Assembly (NCBI RefSeq): GCF_040253585.1
Contig: NZ_JBELAU010000014.1
Coordinates: forward strand, 1 to 64,000
Direction: 5' to 3'
Length of the DNA: 64,000 bases
Source: Emticicia sp040253585
GTDB taxonomy: Bacteria; Bacteroidota; Bacteroidia; Cytophagales; Spirosomataceae
The position numbers and the translations under genes were made by a program. Of the stretch, positions 42,601 through 49,718 are shown piece by piece (the first letter of the stretch is position 1; every line of letters starts with the position of its first letter). The notes under the pieces are model-generated. The model saw only the letters and a list, made by a program, of their open reading frames with translations. It was not told the DNA's origin and ran no database searches.

Positions 42601-44648
42601 ATCTCGAATACAGTCCCGCAGGTATTTACATCAATCATTTACAACTCCGACAAGACAAACAGCGACTGACAATTAATAGTCAAAATACCACACCAAATTC
42701 GCCACTCAATATTCAGATTGATAGCCTTAATATCAAGCCATTTGTCACAATCGCTACGCAAGATTCAACACTGGCAGGCGGTACGCTCAATGGTTTATTT
42801 AAGCTCACTGACTACATGAATGCTCCCGAATTTACGGGTGATTTAGCTATCAAAAACTTTGTATTTACCCAAATTCCAATCGGAGATTTAAAAGTCAATG
42901 CCACCAACGAAACTTCTGACAGAGTCAACGTTTTGGCGACTATTTTGGGAAATAATAACGATGTAAATATCACAGGGAAGTATCTTTTAAAGCAAAAGAA
43001 ACCACTTGATTTTATAATAGACATCAACAAGATTGGAGCAAAAACAGTAGAAGCATTTAGTTTTGGACAATTAAAAAATGCCCGTGGTAACCTAAGTGGC
43101 TCACTCAATCTGAAAGGCGAACCAAGCAAGCCCGTACTTGATGGAGCGATAAAATTCGACACGGTTTCATTTAGTTTAGCTCAATTAGGAGCAATCTATC
43201 GCATTCAAAATCAGTCAATGAATTTCAAAAATAGTGTTATTTCTTTCAATAAATTTACCGTTGCCGACACTTTGGGGCAAAACATGAGCATCAATGGTAG
43301 TCTTTCACTTCAAAATATTCCCAACTTTAATTATAAACTTAATATTGATACCAAAAACTTTATGGTGCTAAACGGCAGCCGTAAAGACAATGATTTTTTC
43401 TACGGAAAAGGATTCGTTGATGCCAATTTGAATGTGCAGGGAGTTGGGTCAAAACCCGCTATCGAAGGAAGTGTAAAGTTAAAAAATGGCAGCGATATTA
43501 CGGTACTTCTACCCGACCGAGAAATTGACAAAGCCGAAACTGACGGTATTGTAGAATTTGTAAATCTAAAAAATCCAGCCGCTGAGAATCTCTCCAAAGC
43601 AGATTCGAGCGAATTAGCCGCCACTTATAATTTCGTAGAAGAAGTTTCACTCAATATTGAAGTAGATGATAAATCTCAGCTAACAATCGTAGTTGACGAA
43701 CTCAATGGCGATAATATCAAAGTGAAAGGAAATGCTCAACTCAATACGGGTATTACACCAAGCGGACAGCCTTATGTTTTGGGGCTGTATGAATTGACTT
43801 CGGGCAGCTACGATTTATCATTTCAGTTCTTGAAAAAAGAATTTGCAATCAAGAAAGGCAGTAATCTCCTCTGGACTGGCGACCCTATGCAGGCACAGGT
43901 TGACATCACGGCGGTTTATAATATTGAGGCGGAGGTTCCGAAATTAGTTACAACGAACCAAACTACCCGAAAAAATAAAGTTCCGCTCGAAGTTCAGCTA
44001 AAAATGAGTGGAAATTTATCAAGTCCAGTTGTTGATTTTAAAGTGGTAGTTGCCGAAAACGCCCCTACTGACTTGGCCAACGAAATCGAAAAAGATGGTT
44101 ATCTGAAAAGCCTTGAACAAAATCCTGTTGAGATGAACAAACAGGTTTTTGCTTTATTGGTTTTAAATAAATTTTTAGGCGAACAATCAAGCGATTTCTT
44201 TTCGGGCATCAACCCCGAAGCCATTGCTCGCCAAAGTGTGAGTAAATTACTTACCGACCAACTCAATTTATTGGCTGGCGATTTAATAAAAGGTATCAAA
44301 CTTGACTTTAACCTTAACTCAACTTCAATGAATACCGATGCAGGCAATAAAGCCCGTACAGATTTAAACGTTGGTTTGAGTAAAGCATTTTTAAACGACC
44401 GTCTGAAAGTTGCCATTGGACGTAATTTCCAACTCGAAAACACTACTTCGGCCGCTACTTCTACCGAGATTGTAGATAATATTTCGCTCAATTATAGCCT
44501 CAGTAAAGATGGACGTTATTTGTTTAGTGCTTATCGTAAAAATCAGTACCAGGCCATTCTTGATGGTTTTGTGGTAGAAACTGGGGTAGCATTTACGCTA
44601 ACGCTCGACTACGAGTACTTTAAAGAGTTATTTGAAAAGAAAAAATGA
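39693..44648 (+). CDS. tamB: Translocation/assembly module TamB family protein
   Basis: 1651 residues from the ATG at 39693; a TTG one codon earlier is not needed. An N-terminal transmembrane anchor (about 5-27) is followed by a very long periplasmic region of beta-rich repeats and the C-terminal DUF490/TamB domain (KGNAQLNTGITPSGQPYVLG, YELTSGSYDLSFQFLKKEFA, LLALNKFLGE-type segments). TamB bridges inner and outer membranes and helps insert outer-membrane proteins or move lipids. It overlaps the following bamA/tamA-like gene by 4 bp (ATGA), a typical tamB-tamA pair. Near residues 328-343 a 16-codon insertion from a GC-rich repeat reads EAPEASVAPAPNGGAK. It shares a promoter motif with bamD. 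Confidence 0.9.
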   Translation: MKRLLHIIIWVLVGISLLIGGIVMYIQSPTGQDFLTKEIVSYLRKKLHTKVEIQKVRFDFPDWISLENVYIEDLSKDTLISGKRLYLDIDMLALLQNRADINQIELQGIRLKVNRTLPDTTFNFNFILKAFDSGAVEPKTPSKPFDVGMKAVKLQNVHITYKDAVLGTDADANFAFLETKFDKFNLNQSQYYLSSINGNQGSVILNLYKPLEKTANIGTPPTSDSDTLDVNFKKLNLNNISWLFENSEDGMRSGGKIDTLQAEGDKIHLENQEIKLPKVSLSNATAFVEFAKTAQKPTPTVRQDTTESKSWTLNLGEIEVKNTNLRYEAPEASVAPAPNGGAKSLTKGFNPNSISIEKLGFKLNKFVFAQNQISGILQNTAFQEKSGLNVQNISSAFSYTNKALILKKLIIKTPNTLLQDELAMQYNSVDDFSKNLGNVGVKLNLKKSQLAVKDLLILVPSLAENPTFKGKTNEIIKVDGEVSGRVNNLVVSKLTVDGFGETHLQVKGKIVGLPNTDKMALDMELGALSMTKADMLRMAGDSAIPKSIELPQFVNLEGKIKGSLQNLLLDASLDSDLGGAAFKGALKNITAERNQIYDGRITLQEFDLGRLTKQPENVGKLTLDATIKGTGFDPKTMNTTVDGIAKKAIVKGYEYNNLAIKGTIKDQIADFNASVNDENAKVVISTKVNLADEYPAIEAKVNIGELDLNKLKLYAGNLSLKGDIEMNMVSTNPENPLGKILINNAILSKDGKAIPLDSIDLDIRNINNRRDISLKSPFLNAQIDGKFIYTQLSDILLTEVNKYFALPDIAYQPITTPYDLSINAKLNNHPIIKSFVTGITKLDTISFNAQINNQRDTTLQANMFIPQIEYDTSSINNARFKIFGANNRAEYEGNVSQILFSNYRFRRLFVGGEVENNVLDLNLLAKDSLNATRYGLAANLRSIDKKLRLNLAKKGTLIDYRAWEADSTGYLEYSPAGIYINHLQLRQDKQRLTINSQNTTPNSPLNIQIDSLNIKPFVTIATQDSTLAGGTLNGLFKLTDYMNAPEFTGDLAIKNFVFTQIPIGDLKVNATNETSDRVNVLATILGNNNDVNITGKYLLKQKKPLDFIIDINKIGAKTVEAFSFGQLKNARGNLSGSLNLKGEPSKPVLDGAIKFDTVSFSLAQLGAIYRIQNQSMNFKNSVISFNKFTVADTLGQNMSINGSLSLQNIPNFNYKLNIDTKNFMVLNGSRKDNDFFYGKGFVDANLNVQGVGSKPAIEGSVKLKNGSDITVLLPDREIDKAETDGIVEFVNLKNPAAENLSKADSSELAATYNFVEEVSLNIEVDDKSQLTIVVDELNGDNIKVKGNAQLNTGITPSGQPYVLGLYELTSGSYDLSFQFLKKEFAIKKGSNLLWTGDPMQAQVDITAVYNIEAEVPKLVTTNQTTRKNKVPLEVQLKMSGNLSSPVVDFKVVVAENAPTDLANEIEKDGYLKSLEQNPVEMNKQVFALLVLNKFLGEQSSDFFSGINPEAIARQSVSKLLTDQLNLLAGDLIKGIKLDFNLNSTSMNTDAGNKARTDLNVGLSKAFLNDRLKVAIGRNFQLENTTSAATSTEIVDNISLNYSLSKDGRYLFSAYRKNQYQAILDGFVVETGVAFTLTLDYEYFKELFEKKK
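40674..40722. repeat. GC-rich repeat inserted in frame in tamB (element B)
   Basis: About 48 bp with GAAGCCCCCGAAGCG, TCGGTCGCCC, CCGCCCCCAATGGGGG and GTGCTAAAAG. It aligns with the element at 11110-11175 over several blocks, and its G-rich end matches the repeat at 30228. The length is a multiple of three, so the tamB reading frame is kept and 16 residues are added. Confidence 0.7.
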
Positions 44649-47071
44649 GAAATATGCCTTCTTTATATCGCAAAATCTACAATTTTTCTTTTTTCGGAAA
44701 GAAAACAAAAGAGTGCGGAATTTACTTTTTATTTTGTCTCTCATGTTTTTTTCTTAGTTCATGCTCAGTAAGTAAATATATTCCGCAAGGAGAAAGTCTA
44801 TATACAGGAGCAAAAATAAAGACCGCAACCGATTCCAGTTTTACTAAAAATGAAACCAAAGCACTCGATGAGCAGCTAAAAACCATTATTCGCCCAGTTC
44901 CAAACAGTTCAATTTTTGGGTTTCCGTATAAAGTTTGGTTTTATTATGTGGTTGGCGAGCCTAAGAAAGAAAAAGGAGTAAGAAACTGGTTTAGAAAGAA
45001 ATTTGGAGAAGCACCCGTATTGGCCAGTAAAAGAGCTGTAAATGTAAATACCGAAATCATCAGTAACTATTTGAATAATGAAGGTTATTTTCGCTCTACT
45101 GCTATTGGTGAATTAATTATTAAAGGTAAAAAAGCAGAAGCCATGTATGTGGCAAATGTGAAACCTCGCTACACAATTAGTAAAGTAGAATTTATACAAA
45201 AAGACACTTCAGCTTTTAGTAAAAGTTTGATGCAAACAAAAGCTGGTTCGTTATTAAAAGTTGGTGAGCCTTACCGATTCGATAATATAAAACTGGAGCG
45301 TGACCGCATTGATAAAGCACTAAAACTCAATGGCTATTACTATTTTCGCCCCGATTTTCTAATCATTAAGGCAGATTCTAACCAAAATACTCGACAAGTA
45401 AATCTTTTTCTCGAACTCAAACCTAATATTACTCAAACCTCGCTCAAGCAATATACTATCAAAGATATTTTGGTTTTTGTCGATAATTCTGATAGTACCA
45501 AGCAAAAAAGTGTCCAAATAAGAAAAGGATTAAGTGTTTTTGACTCAAAAAAGGCTTTTAAGGGGCAGATATTCAATGATGCTATTAGTTTCCGTAGTGG
45601 CCGACTTTATAACAGTCAAACGCATGATGCTTCGCTTTCGAGGCTGATTAATTTACGAAATTTTAAATTCGTAAAAAATCGTTTTGAAATGGTCAATCGC
45701 TCCGATTCGGCACTAATCAATGTTATTTACGACCTAACTTCACTCAAAAACAAATCATTACAAGCCGAATTTAATGCACTTACTCGCTCTAATAACCTTG
45801 CGGGTACTCAATTGGGGGTTAACTGGTTAAATAGAAATATTTTTAAAGGTGCAGAAATTCTAAAAATCGGAGTCAATACTGGCTTTGACTTTCAACTTGG
45901 AAACAAAATAAACGATGAAAACCTAAACAGTTATTATCGTCTGGCTGGCGATGCCGACCTGACTTTTCCGAGATTTTTATTGCCTTTTTATCGAGTTAGG
46001 GCGGGAAGAAATCAGGCTTTACCAAAAACCAACATCAATTTGGGCTACGAACGTCTGGTACAAAAAGGTATTGGCATGAATGAAGATAGTAGTACTTATC
46101 GCTATAATCAATATACAATTACCTCGCTACGAAGTTCATTAAGTTATAATTTAAGAAAAAATGCCGCCGTAGAACATAATTTTACGCCCCTTTCAATCAA
46201 TCTGATTAGGCCAAAAAATATCAGTGAAGAATTTGTTGATAGAATTTTCAGAAGCAGTAATATCCAAGATTTATTACGCTACGACCAAATTCTAATCACA
46301 AGATTAATTTTGGGCGGTCAGTATAACATCGTTTATACGCCTATTCAAGCACCGAAAAGTAGGCACTATTTTTATTTGAATGCAGGTTTTGATATTGCTG
46401 GAAATCTTGCTGGCCTTTTTGTAAAAAAACAAGCGGATGATTCTAAACGCATAGCCAATACAGTCTTTGAGCAGTACGCTCGTTTCGACTTAGAAACTCG
46501 ATATTATTTAGACCTAACCCCAAGTATTAGACTGGCGAATCGGGTAATTTTGGGTTATGGTTTACCATATGGAAACTCTAAAAGTTTACCGACGCAAATC
46601 AAGCAATATTTTGTGGGTGGAAGCAATAGCATTCGGGCTTTTAGAGCAAGGTCGATTGGGCCTGGAGATTTTGATGTTATCGGTGATAGCACCTCAATTT
46701 TTACAACAGCTTATGGTGATGTTAAGCTCGAACTCAATTCCGAGTTACGTATAAAAGTGAGTCAAATTATCAACTTAGCTGCGTTTATTGATGCTGGAAA
46801 TATTTGGCTGGCCAAATATAACGATGCTCTTGGCTATTCTGAGAATAGTGTTTTTGGCAAAAACTTCTACAAACAACTGGCCGTTGGTGGTGGACTTGGA
46901 CTACGCCTTGATTTTACTTACGTAAAACTCCGTCTCGACCTTGCCACGCCATTCTGCAAGCCGTGGCTACCCGAAGGAGAGCGTTGGGTCATTCAAGACA
47001 TAAAACCTTTTGAAAAGACTTGGAGAAAACAAAACCTAATTCTGAATATTGCGGTTGATTATCCGTTCTGA
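44645..47071 (+). CDS. BamA/TamA family outer-membrane beta-barrel protein
   Basis: 808 residues. A lipoprotein-type signal ends at cysteine 40 (FFLSSC), giving CSVSKYIPQGESLYTGAKIK, as in Bacteroidota TamA-like proteins. POTRA-like domains (about 50-350: NYLNNEGYFRSTAIGELIIK, VGEPYRFDNIKLERDRIDKA) precede a 16-strand-type barrel (about 380-808) with GGSNSIRAFRARSIGPGD, the surrounding VNLGYERL, and a C-terminal aromatic residue (NIAVDYPF). It overlaps tamB by 4 bp and forms a two-gene operon with it. It inserts barrel proteins together with TamB. It ends convergently with rpoZ at a shared terminator. Confidence 0.92.
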   Translation: MRNMPSLYRKIYNFSFFGKKTKECGIYFLFCLSCFFLSSCSVSKYIPQGESLYTGAKIKTATDSSFTKNETKALDEQLKTIIRPVPNSSIFGFPYKVWFYYVVGEPKKEKGVRNWFRKKFGEAPVLASKRAVNVNTEIISNYLNNEGYFRSTAIGELIIKGKKAEAMYVANVKPRYTISKVEFIQKDTSAFSKSLMQTKAGSLLKVGEPYRFDNIKLERDRIDKALKLNGYYYFRPDFLIIKADSNQNTRQVNLFLELKPNITQTSLKQYTIKDILVFVDNSDSTKQKSVQIRKGLSVFDSKKAFKGQIFNDAISFRSGRLYNSQTHDASLSRLINLRNFKFVKNRFEMVNRSDSALINVIYDLTSLKNKSLQAEFNALTRSNNLAGTQLGVNWLNRNIFKGAEILKIGVNTGFDFQLGNKINDENLNSYYRLAGDADLTFPRFLLPFYRVRAGRNQALPKTNINLGYERLVQKGIGMNEDSSTYRYNQYTITSLRSSLSYNLRKNAAVEHNFTPLSINLIRPKNISEEFVDRIFRSSNIQDLLRYDQILITRLILGGQYNIVYTPIQAPKSRHYFYLNAGFDIAGNLAGLFVKKQADDSKRIANTVFEQYARFDLETRYYLDLTPSIRLANRVILGYGLPYGNSKSLPTQIKQYFVGGSNSIRAFRARSIGPGDFDVIGDSTSIFTTAYGDVKLELNSELRIKVSQIINLAAFIDAGNIWLAKYNDALGYSENSVFGKNFYKQLAVGGGLGLRLDFTYVKLRLDLATPFCKPWLPEGERWVIQDIKPFEKTWRKQNLILNIAVDYPF

Positions 47072-47089
47072 TTTACCAATAAACCAAAA

Positions 47090-47136
47090 AAGGAAGACTT
47101 CACTTAGAGCGAATGTCGCCCAGCGAAGTCTTCCTT
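47090..47136. terminator. Bidirectional terminator between bamA-like gene and rpoZ
   Basis: The 12-bp arms AAGGAAGACTTC (47090-47101) and GAAGTCTTCCTT (47125-47136) are perfectly complementary and separated by 23 nt; A- and T-tracts flank both sides. Confidence 0.85.
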
Positions 47137-47157
47137 AAAAAGTCTTTCTACAAGAAA

Positions 47158-47463
47158 TTACTCAGCGTCTTTCCAACGATATTCTACTTTTTCTTCCATA
47201 AACTCTTCCAATGCAACTGAAGTTGGTTTTGGCTGACGCTCATAGAATCTTGAGATTTCGATTTGCTCACGGTTTTCAAAAATTTCTTCCAAGTTATCAA
47301 TATTTGAAGCGAATTCACCCAATTTCTGGGTTAATTCTTCTTTGGTTTTGATAGCCACTTGTCTGGCACGTTGCGATGCAATATATACCGACTCATAAAC
47401 ATTACCTGTTTTAGCGGCTAATTTATCAACGTCTCTTGCAATGATTGAAGGATTTATTGCCAT
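47158..47463 (-). CDS. rpoZ: DNA-directed RNA polymerase omega subunit
   Basis: 101 residues, with the Bacteroidota form of omega: SIIARDVDKLAAKTGNVYES, VYIASQRARQVAIKTKEEL. Omega helps fold the beta' subunit and assemble RNA polymerase. It lies 82 bp downstream of bamD on the same strand, the usual bamD-rpoZ order, but coaBC, which usually follows, is 8 kb away across tamB-bamA. Confidence 0.93.
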   Translation of the reverse strand: MAINPSIIARDVDKLAAKTGNVYESVYIASQRARQVAIKTKEELTQKLGEFASNIDNLEEIFENREQIEISRFYERQPKPTSVALEEFMEEKVEYRWKDAE

Positions 47464-47545
47464 ATTTTATGTTGTCCTTACTTTCAAAGGAACTTTATTT
47501 TTGATTTACTTATAATCTATATTTACAAAACACTTATGTGTCAAT

Positions 47546-48472
47546 TCAACTTTTTCCTGCCTTTTCTTCTTTTTTGGTTGCAGCATCTTCCTTTTCCTTC
47601 GCCACTCTTGCCGCTTCTTTAGCTTTTAGTTCTTTTACTTCTTGTTCGTACTTAACGGCTTTTTCTAAACCTTTTGTCGAACCATCATATACTTTTTCAG
47701 CTTGCTTGATGTATTTACTTTTTGGATATTTATCAATAAAGTCTTCATAAAATTTTAAAGCATCAGTAAAGCGTTCTCTTTGTTTATTTTCAAAACTTAC
47801 CGTTGCCAAATCATATTGTGACTGTACTTTCAAAAACGACAATTCCTCAATATACTCCGAATCAGGAAAATCTTTTTGGAAATTATCAATCGCTACAACC
47901 GCTGCCTTAAAGTTAGCAATCGTTACGCCACTTGTTTTGTAATAAAGTTTTGCTTTTTCGTAGGCTTTTTCTTCCAAACGATGTCTCAAATCTTTCAAAT
48001 CTTGATTACAGCTTTCGGCATATTTACTTTCAGGATATGAATTAATGAAAGTCTGTAAAGCATCAATAGCTGTAAGCGTACTTGATTGGTCGAGATTAAA
48101 ATTTGGCGAATCTTTGTACATCGAATTGGCGTACATATAAAATGCTTCTTCGGCCATTGGGCTATTTGCGTAAGTAGCATAAAAACTCTTAAACAAATAG
48201 GCACTCATGCTATACTGCTTTTGCTGATATTGAGCATAAGCATTATAAAACTGAGCGTTTTCGGCGAGCGAATCTCCTTTCAACAACGGAATGATTTCTT
48301 CAAAAAGGATGCCTGCTTTGTAGAAGTCACCTTTTTTGTAATAATCATTAGCAGCTTTATATTTTTCTTCGGTAGTTCCTTTCTTTTGCAGTTTCATAAA
48401 CTTGCTTGAACAAGCCGAAAACAACAAAACACTAACAAACAACAGGGCGATATGAGGTCTTTTTAAAAACAT
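47546..48472 (-). CDS. bamD: Outer-membrane protein assembly factor BamD
   Basis: 308 residues, slightly longer than E. coli BamD (about 245) owing to a charged C-terminal tail (EVKELKAKEAARVAKEKEDA). Lipobox cysteine 21 (LFSAC). TPR repeats follow: DYYKKGDFYKAGILFEEIIP, AYAQYQQKQYSMSAYLFKSF, ALQTFINSYPESKYAESCNQ. BamD is the essential partner of BamA in outer-membrane protein insertion. It starts just after a promoter block that resembles that of tamB. Confidence 0.93.
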   Translation of the reverse strand: MFLKRPHIALLFVSVLLFSACSSKFMKLQKKGTTEEKYKAANDYYKKGDFYKAGILFEEIIPLLKGDSLAENAQFYNAYAQYQQKQYSMSAYLFKSFYATYANSPMAEEAFYMYANSMYKDSPNFNLDQSSTLTAIDALQTFINSYPESKYAESCNQDLKDLRHRLEEKAYEKAKLYYKTSGVTIANFKAAVVAIDNFQKDFPDSEYIEELSFLKVQSQYDLATVSFENKQRERFTDALKFYEDFIDKYPKSKYIKQAEKVYDGSTKGLEKAVKYEQEVKELKAKEAARVAKEKEDAATKKEEKAGKS

Positions 48473-48477
48473 GGGTG

Positions 48478-48512
48478 CAAAGATAATAAAAATGCTACGT
48501 TTTTGTAACGAA
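48478..48512 (-). promoter_or_regulatory. Promoter block before bamD (TTCGTT ... TATCTTTG)
   Basis: On the minus strand TATCTTTG (48485-48478) fits TAnnTTTG and ends five bases before the ATG at 48472. TTCGTT lies 21 bp upstream (48512-48507). The block reads ATTCGTTACAAAAACGTAG and shares about 15 of 19 positions with the tamB upstream block. Confidence 0.55.
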
Positions 48513-48585
48513 TTTTGCAGCTTAATTATTTCTGATGATTAAAATATAAGTTGTTTGGGGCAAAATTAATAAATAATTCACCGAT

Positions 48586-49368
48586 TTATGAGACTGCTTC
48601 TACTGATACTTGCATATTGTTGAGATAAATATTACCAAATTGAGTAGCAAAAGCCACATCGCTGGCATCACGCCCGTAAGCCAAAACTACTCGATTTCCT
48701 TTGGCTTGTGCTTGGGTAGCATCAAAAGTAAACCATTGATTTTCAAGATAAACTTCATACCAAGCGTGCATATCCATTGGGTCTAATTCATACAAATATC
48801 CCACAACCATACGAGCAGGCAAATTTATGGCACGGCTTAATGCAATGGCTAAATGCGAAAAATCACGGCAAACACCAATACGAGTCTGATTGATATCAAC
48901 TGCAGAAGTAGATGATGAACTAAAGCCATATTGATACGTTATATTATTTTTTACCCATTGGCAGATTGCATTTGCCTTCTCATATCCGGTTTGGAAATCT
49001 TGTGTAATTTCGGCAGCCATCTGTAAAAATAAATCTGACTCACAATATCGACTTGGCAATATATAAACTTGAGCATAATCTGGAATAAATTGCGGAGCTA
49101 CCGCACCTGCTGCAAAATTTACATCAATTGAATCTGATGTTAGAACAACCGCCGAGGCTTCAATTTTAAAATTGCCAATCGGGGTGATTAATTTTTGATT
49201 CAGGTTACCATAATTATCTTGAAACTCTGTAAAATGAGTTTCAGGATTAAATGATAAACTTTCTTGTAAAACTTGTTGTGCGGCTCCAGTTTGTGGACGA
49301 AGCATTAAAATTAATGGCACATTTTCGGCACATTGGTAGTCAATTTGACAATTCACTCGTAATTTCAT
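48586..49368 (-). CDS. Transglutaminase-like cysteine protease family protein
   Basis: 260 residues, no clear signal. The N-terminal part is a beta domain; the core has the papain-like triad: Cys167 in RIGVCRDFSHLAIA, His201 in MDMHAWYEVYL and Asp216 in WFTFDATQAQ. This is the transglutaminase-like (TGc) fold, which in bacteria usually cleaves or modifies peptides. Single gene between bamD and the Kelch gene, both transcribed away from it or apart. Substrate unknown. Confidence 0.87.
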   Translation of the reverse strand: MKLRVNCQIDYQCAENVPLILMLRPQTGAAQQVLQESLSFNPETHFTEFQDNYGNLNQKLITPIGNFKIEASAVVLTSDSIDVNFAAGAVAPQFIPDYAQVYILPSRYCESDLFLQMAAEITQDFQTGYEKANAICQWVKNNITYQYGFSSSSTSAVDINQTRIGVCRDFSHLAIALSRAINLPARMVVGYLYELDPMDMHAWYEVYLENQWFTFDATQAQAKGNRVVLAYGRDASDVAFATQFGNIYLNNMQVSVEAVS

Positions 49369-49718
49369 TGAGGCTATTTAAAAATATCATTTTTGTAAAG
49401 ATAGTTCTTTTTAATCGAAATATCTTCTTTTGAATCATTACTAAATTATAAATCGTTATACCCACGAAATATGTCCATAAAATTAGGGGAATAATTTTAT
49501 TTTTAATCCAATAAAAAGGATCTTAAAACCGTTATTTGTTCAAAAACTGCCTACTTGTATAAGAACTTTTAGAGACTTTTCCTTGAATATTAATCATTTT
49601 TATCTTAGTTTTGTTAACGAAAACAGGTTAAACTGCGAAAAACTACAAGCTATTATTATTTAATTTATTATTGTCGTGCCTCCAAAACTTGTTACCTGTA
49701 AATTTTCTAATACCGCAA
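49369..49718. other. 350-bp divergent intergenic region
   Basis: No gene is seen. It holds the upstream region of the transglutaminase gene on the minus side and the promoter at 49583-49613 on the plus side. A TTG at 49671 could start the Kelch reading frame but would add 16 residues ahead of the signal region. Confidence 0.5.
49583..49613 (+). promoter_or_regulatory. Promoter TTG-N20-TAGTTTTG for the Kelch-LRR operon
   Basis: TTG (49583-49585) and TAGTTTTG (49606-49613) with 20-bp spacing give the best match in the window to the Bacteroidota -33/-7 consensus. The ATG of the Kelch gene is at 49719. Confidence 0.65.

Noticed and set aside
44099..44491. 130-residue minus-strand frame inside tamB
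   Set aside because: It is the complement of the conserved C-terminal TamB domain.
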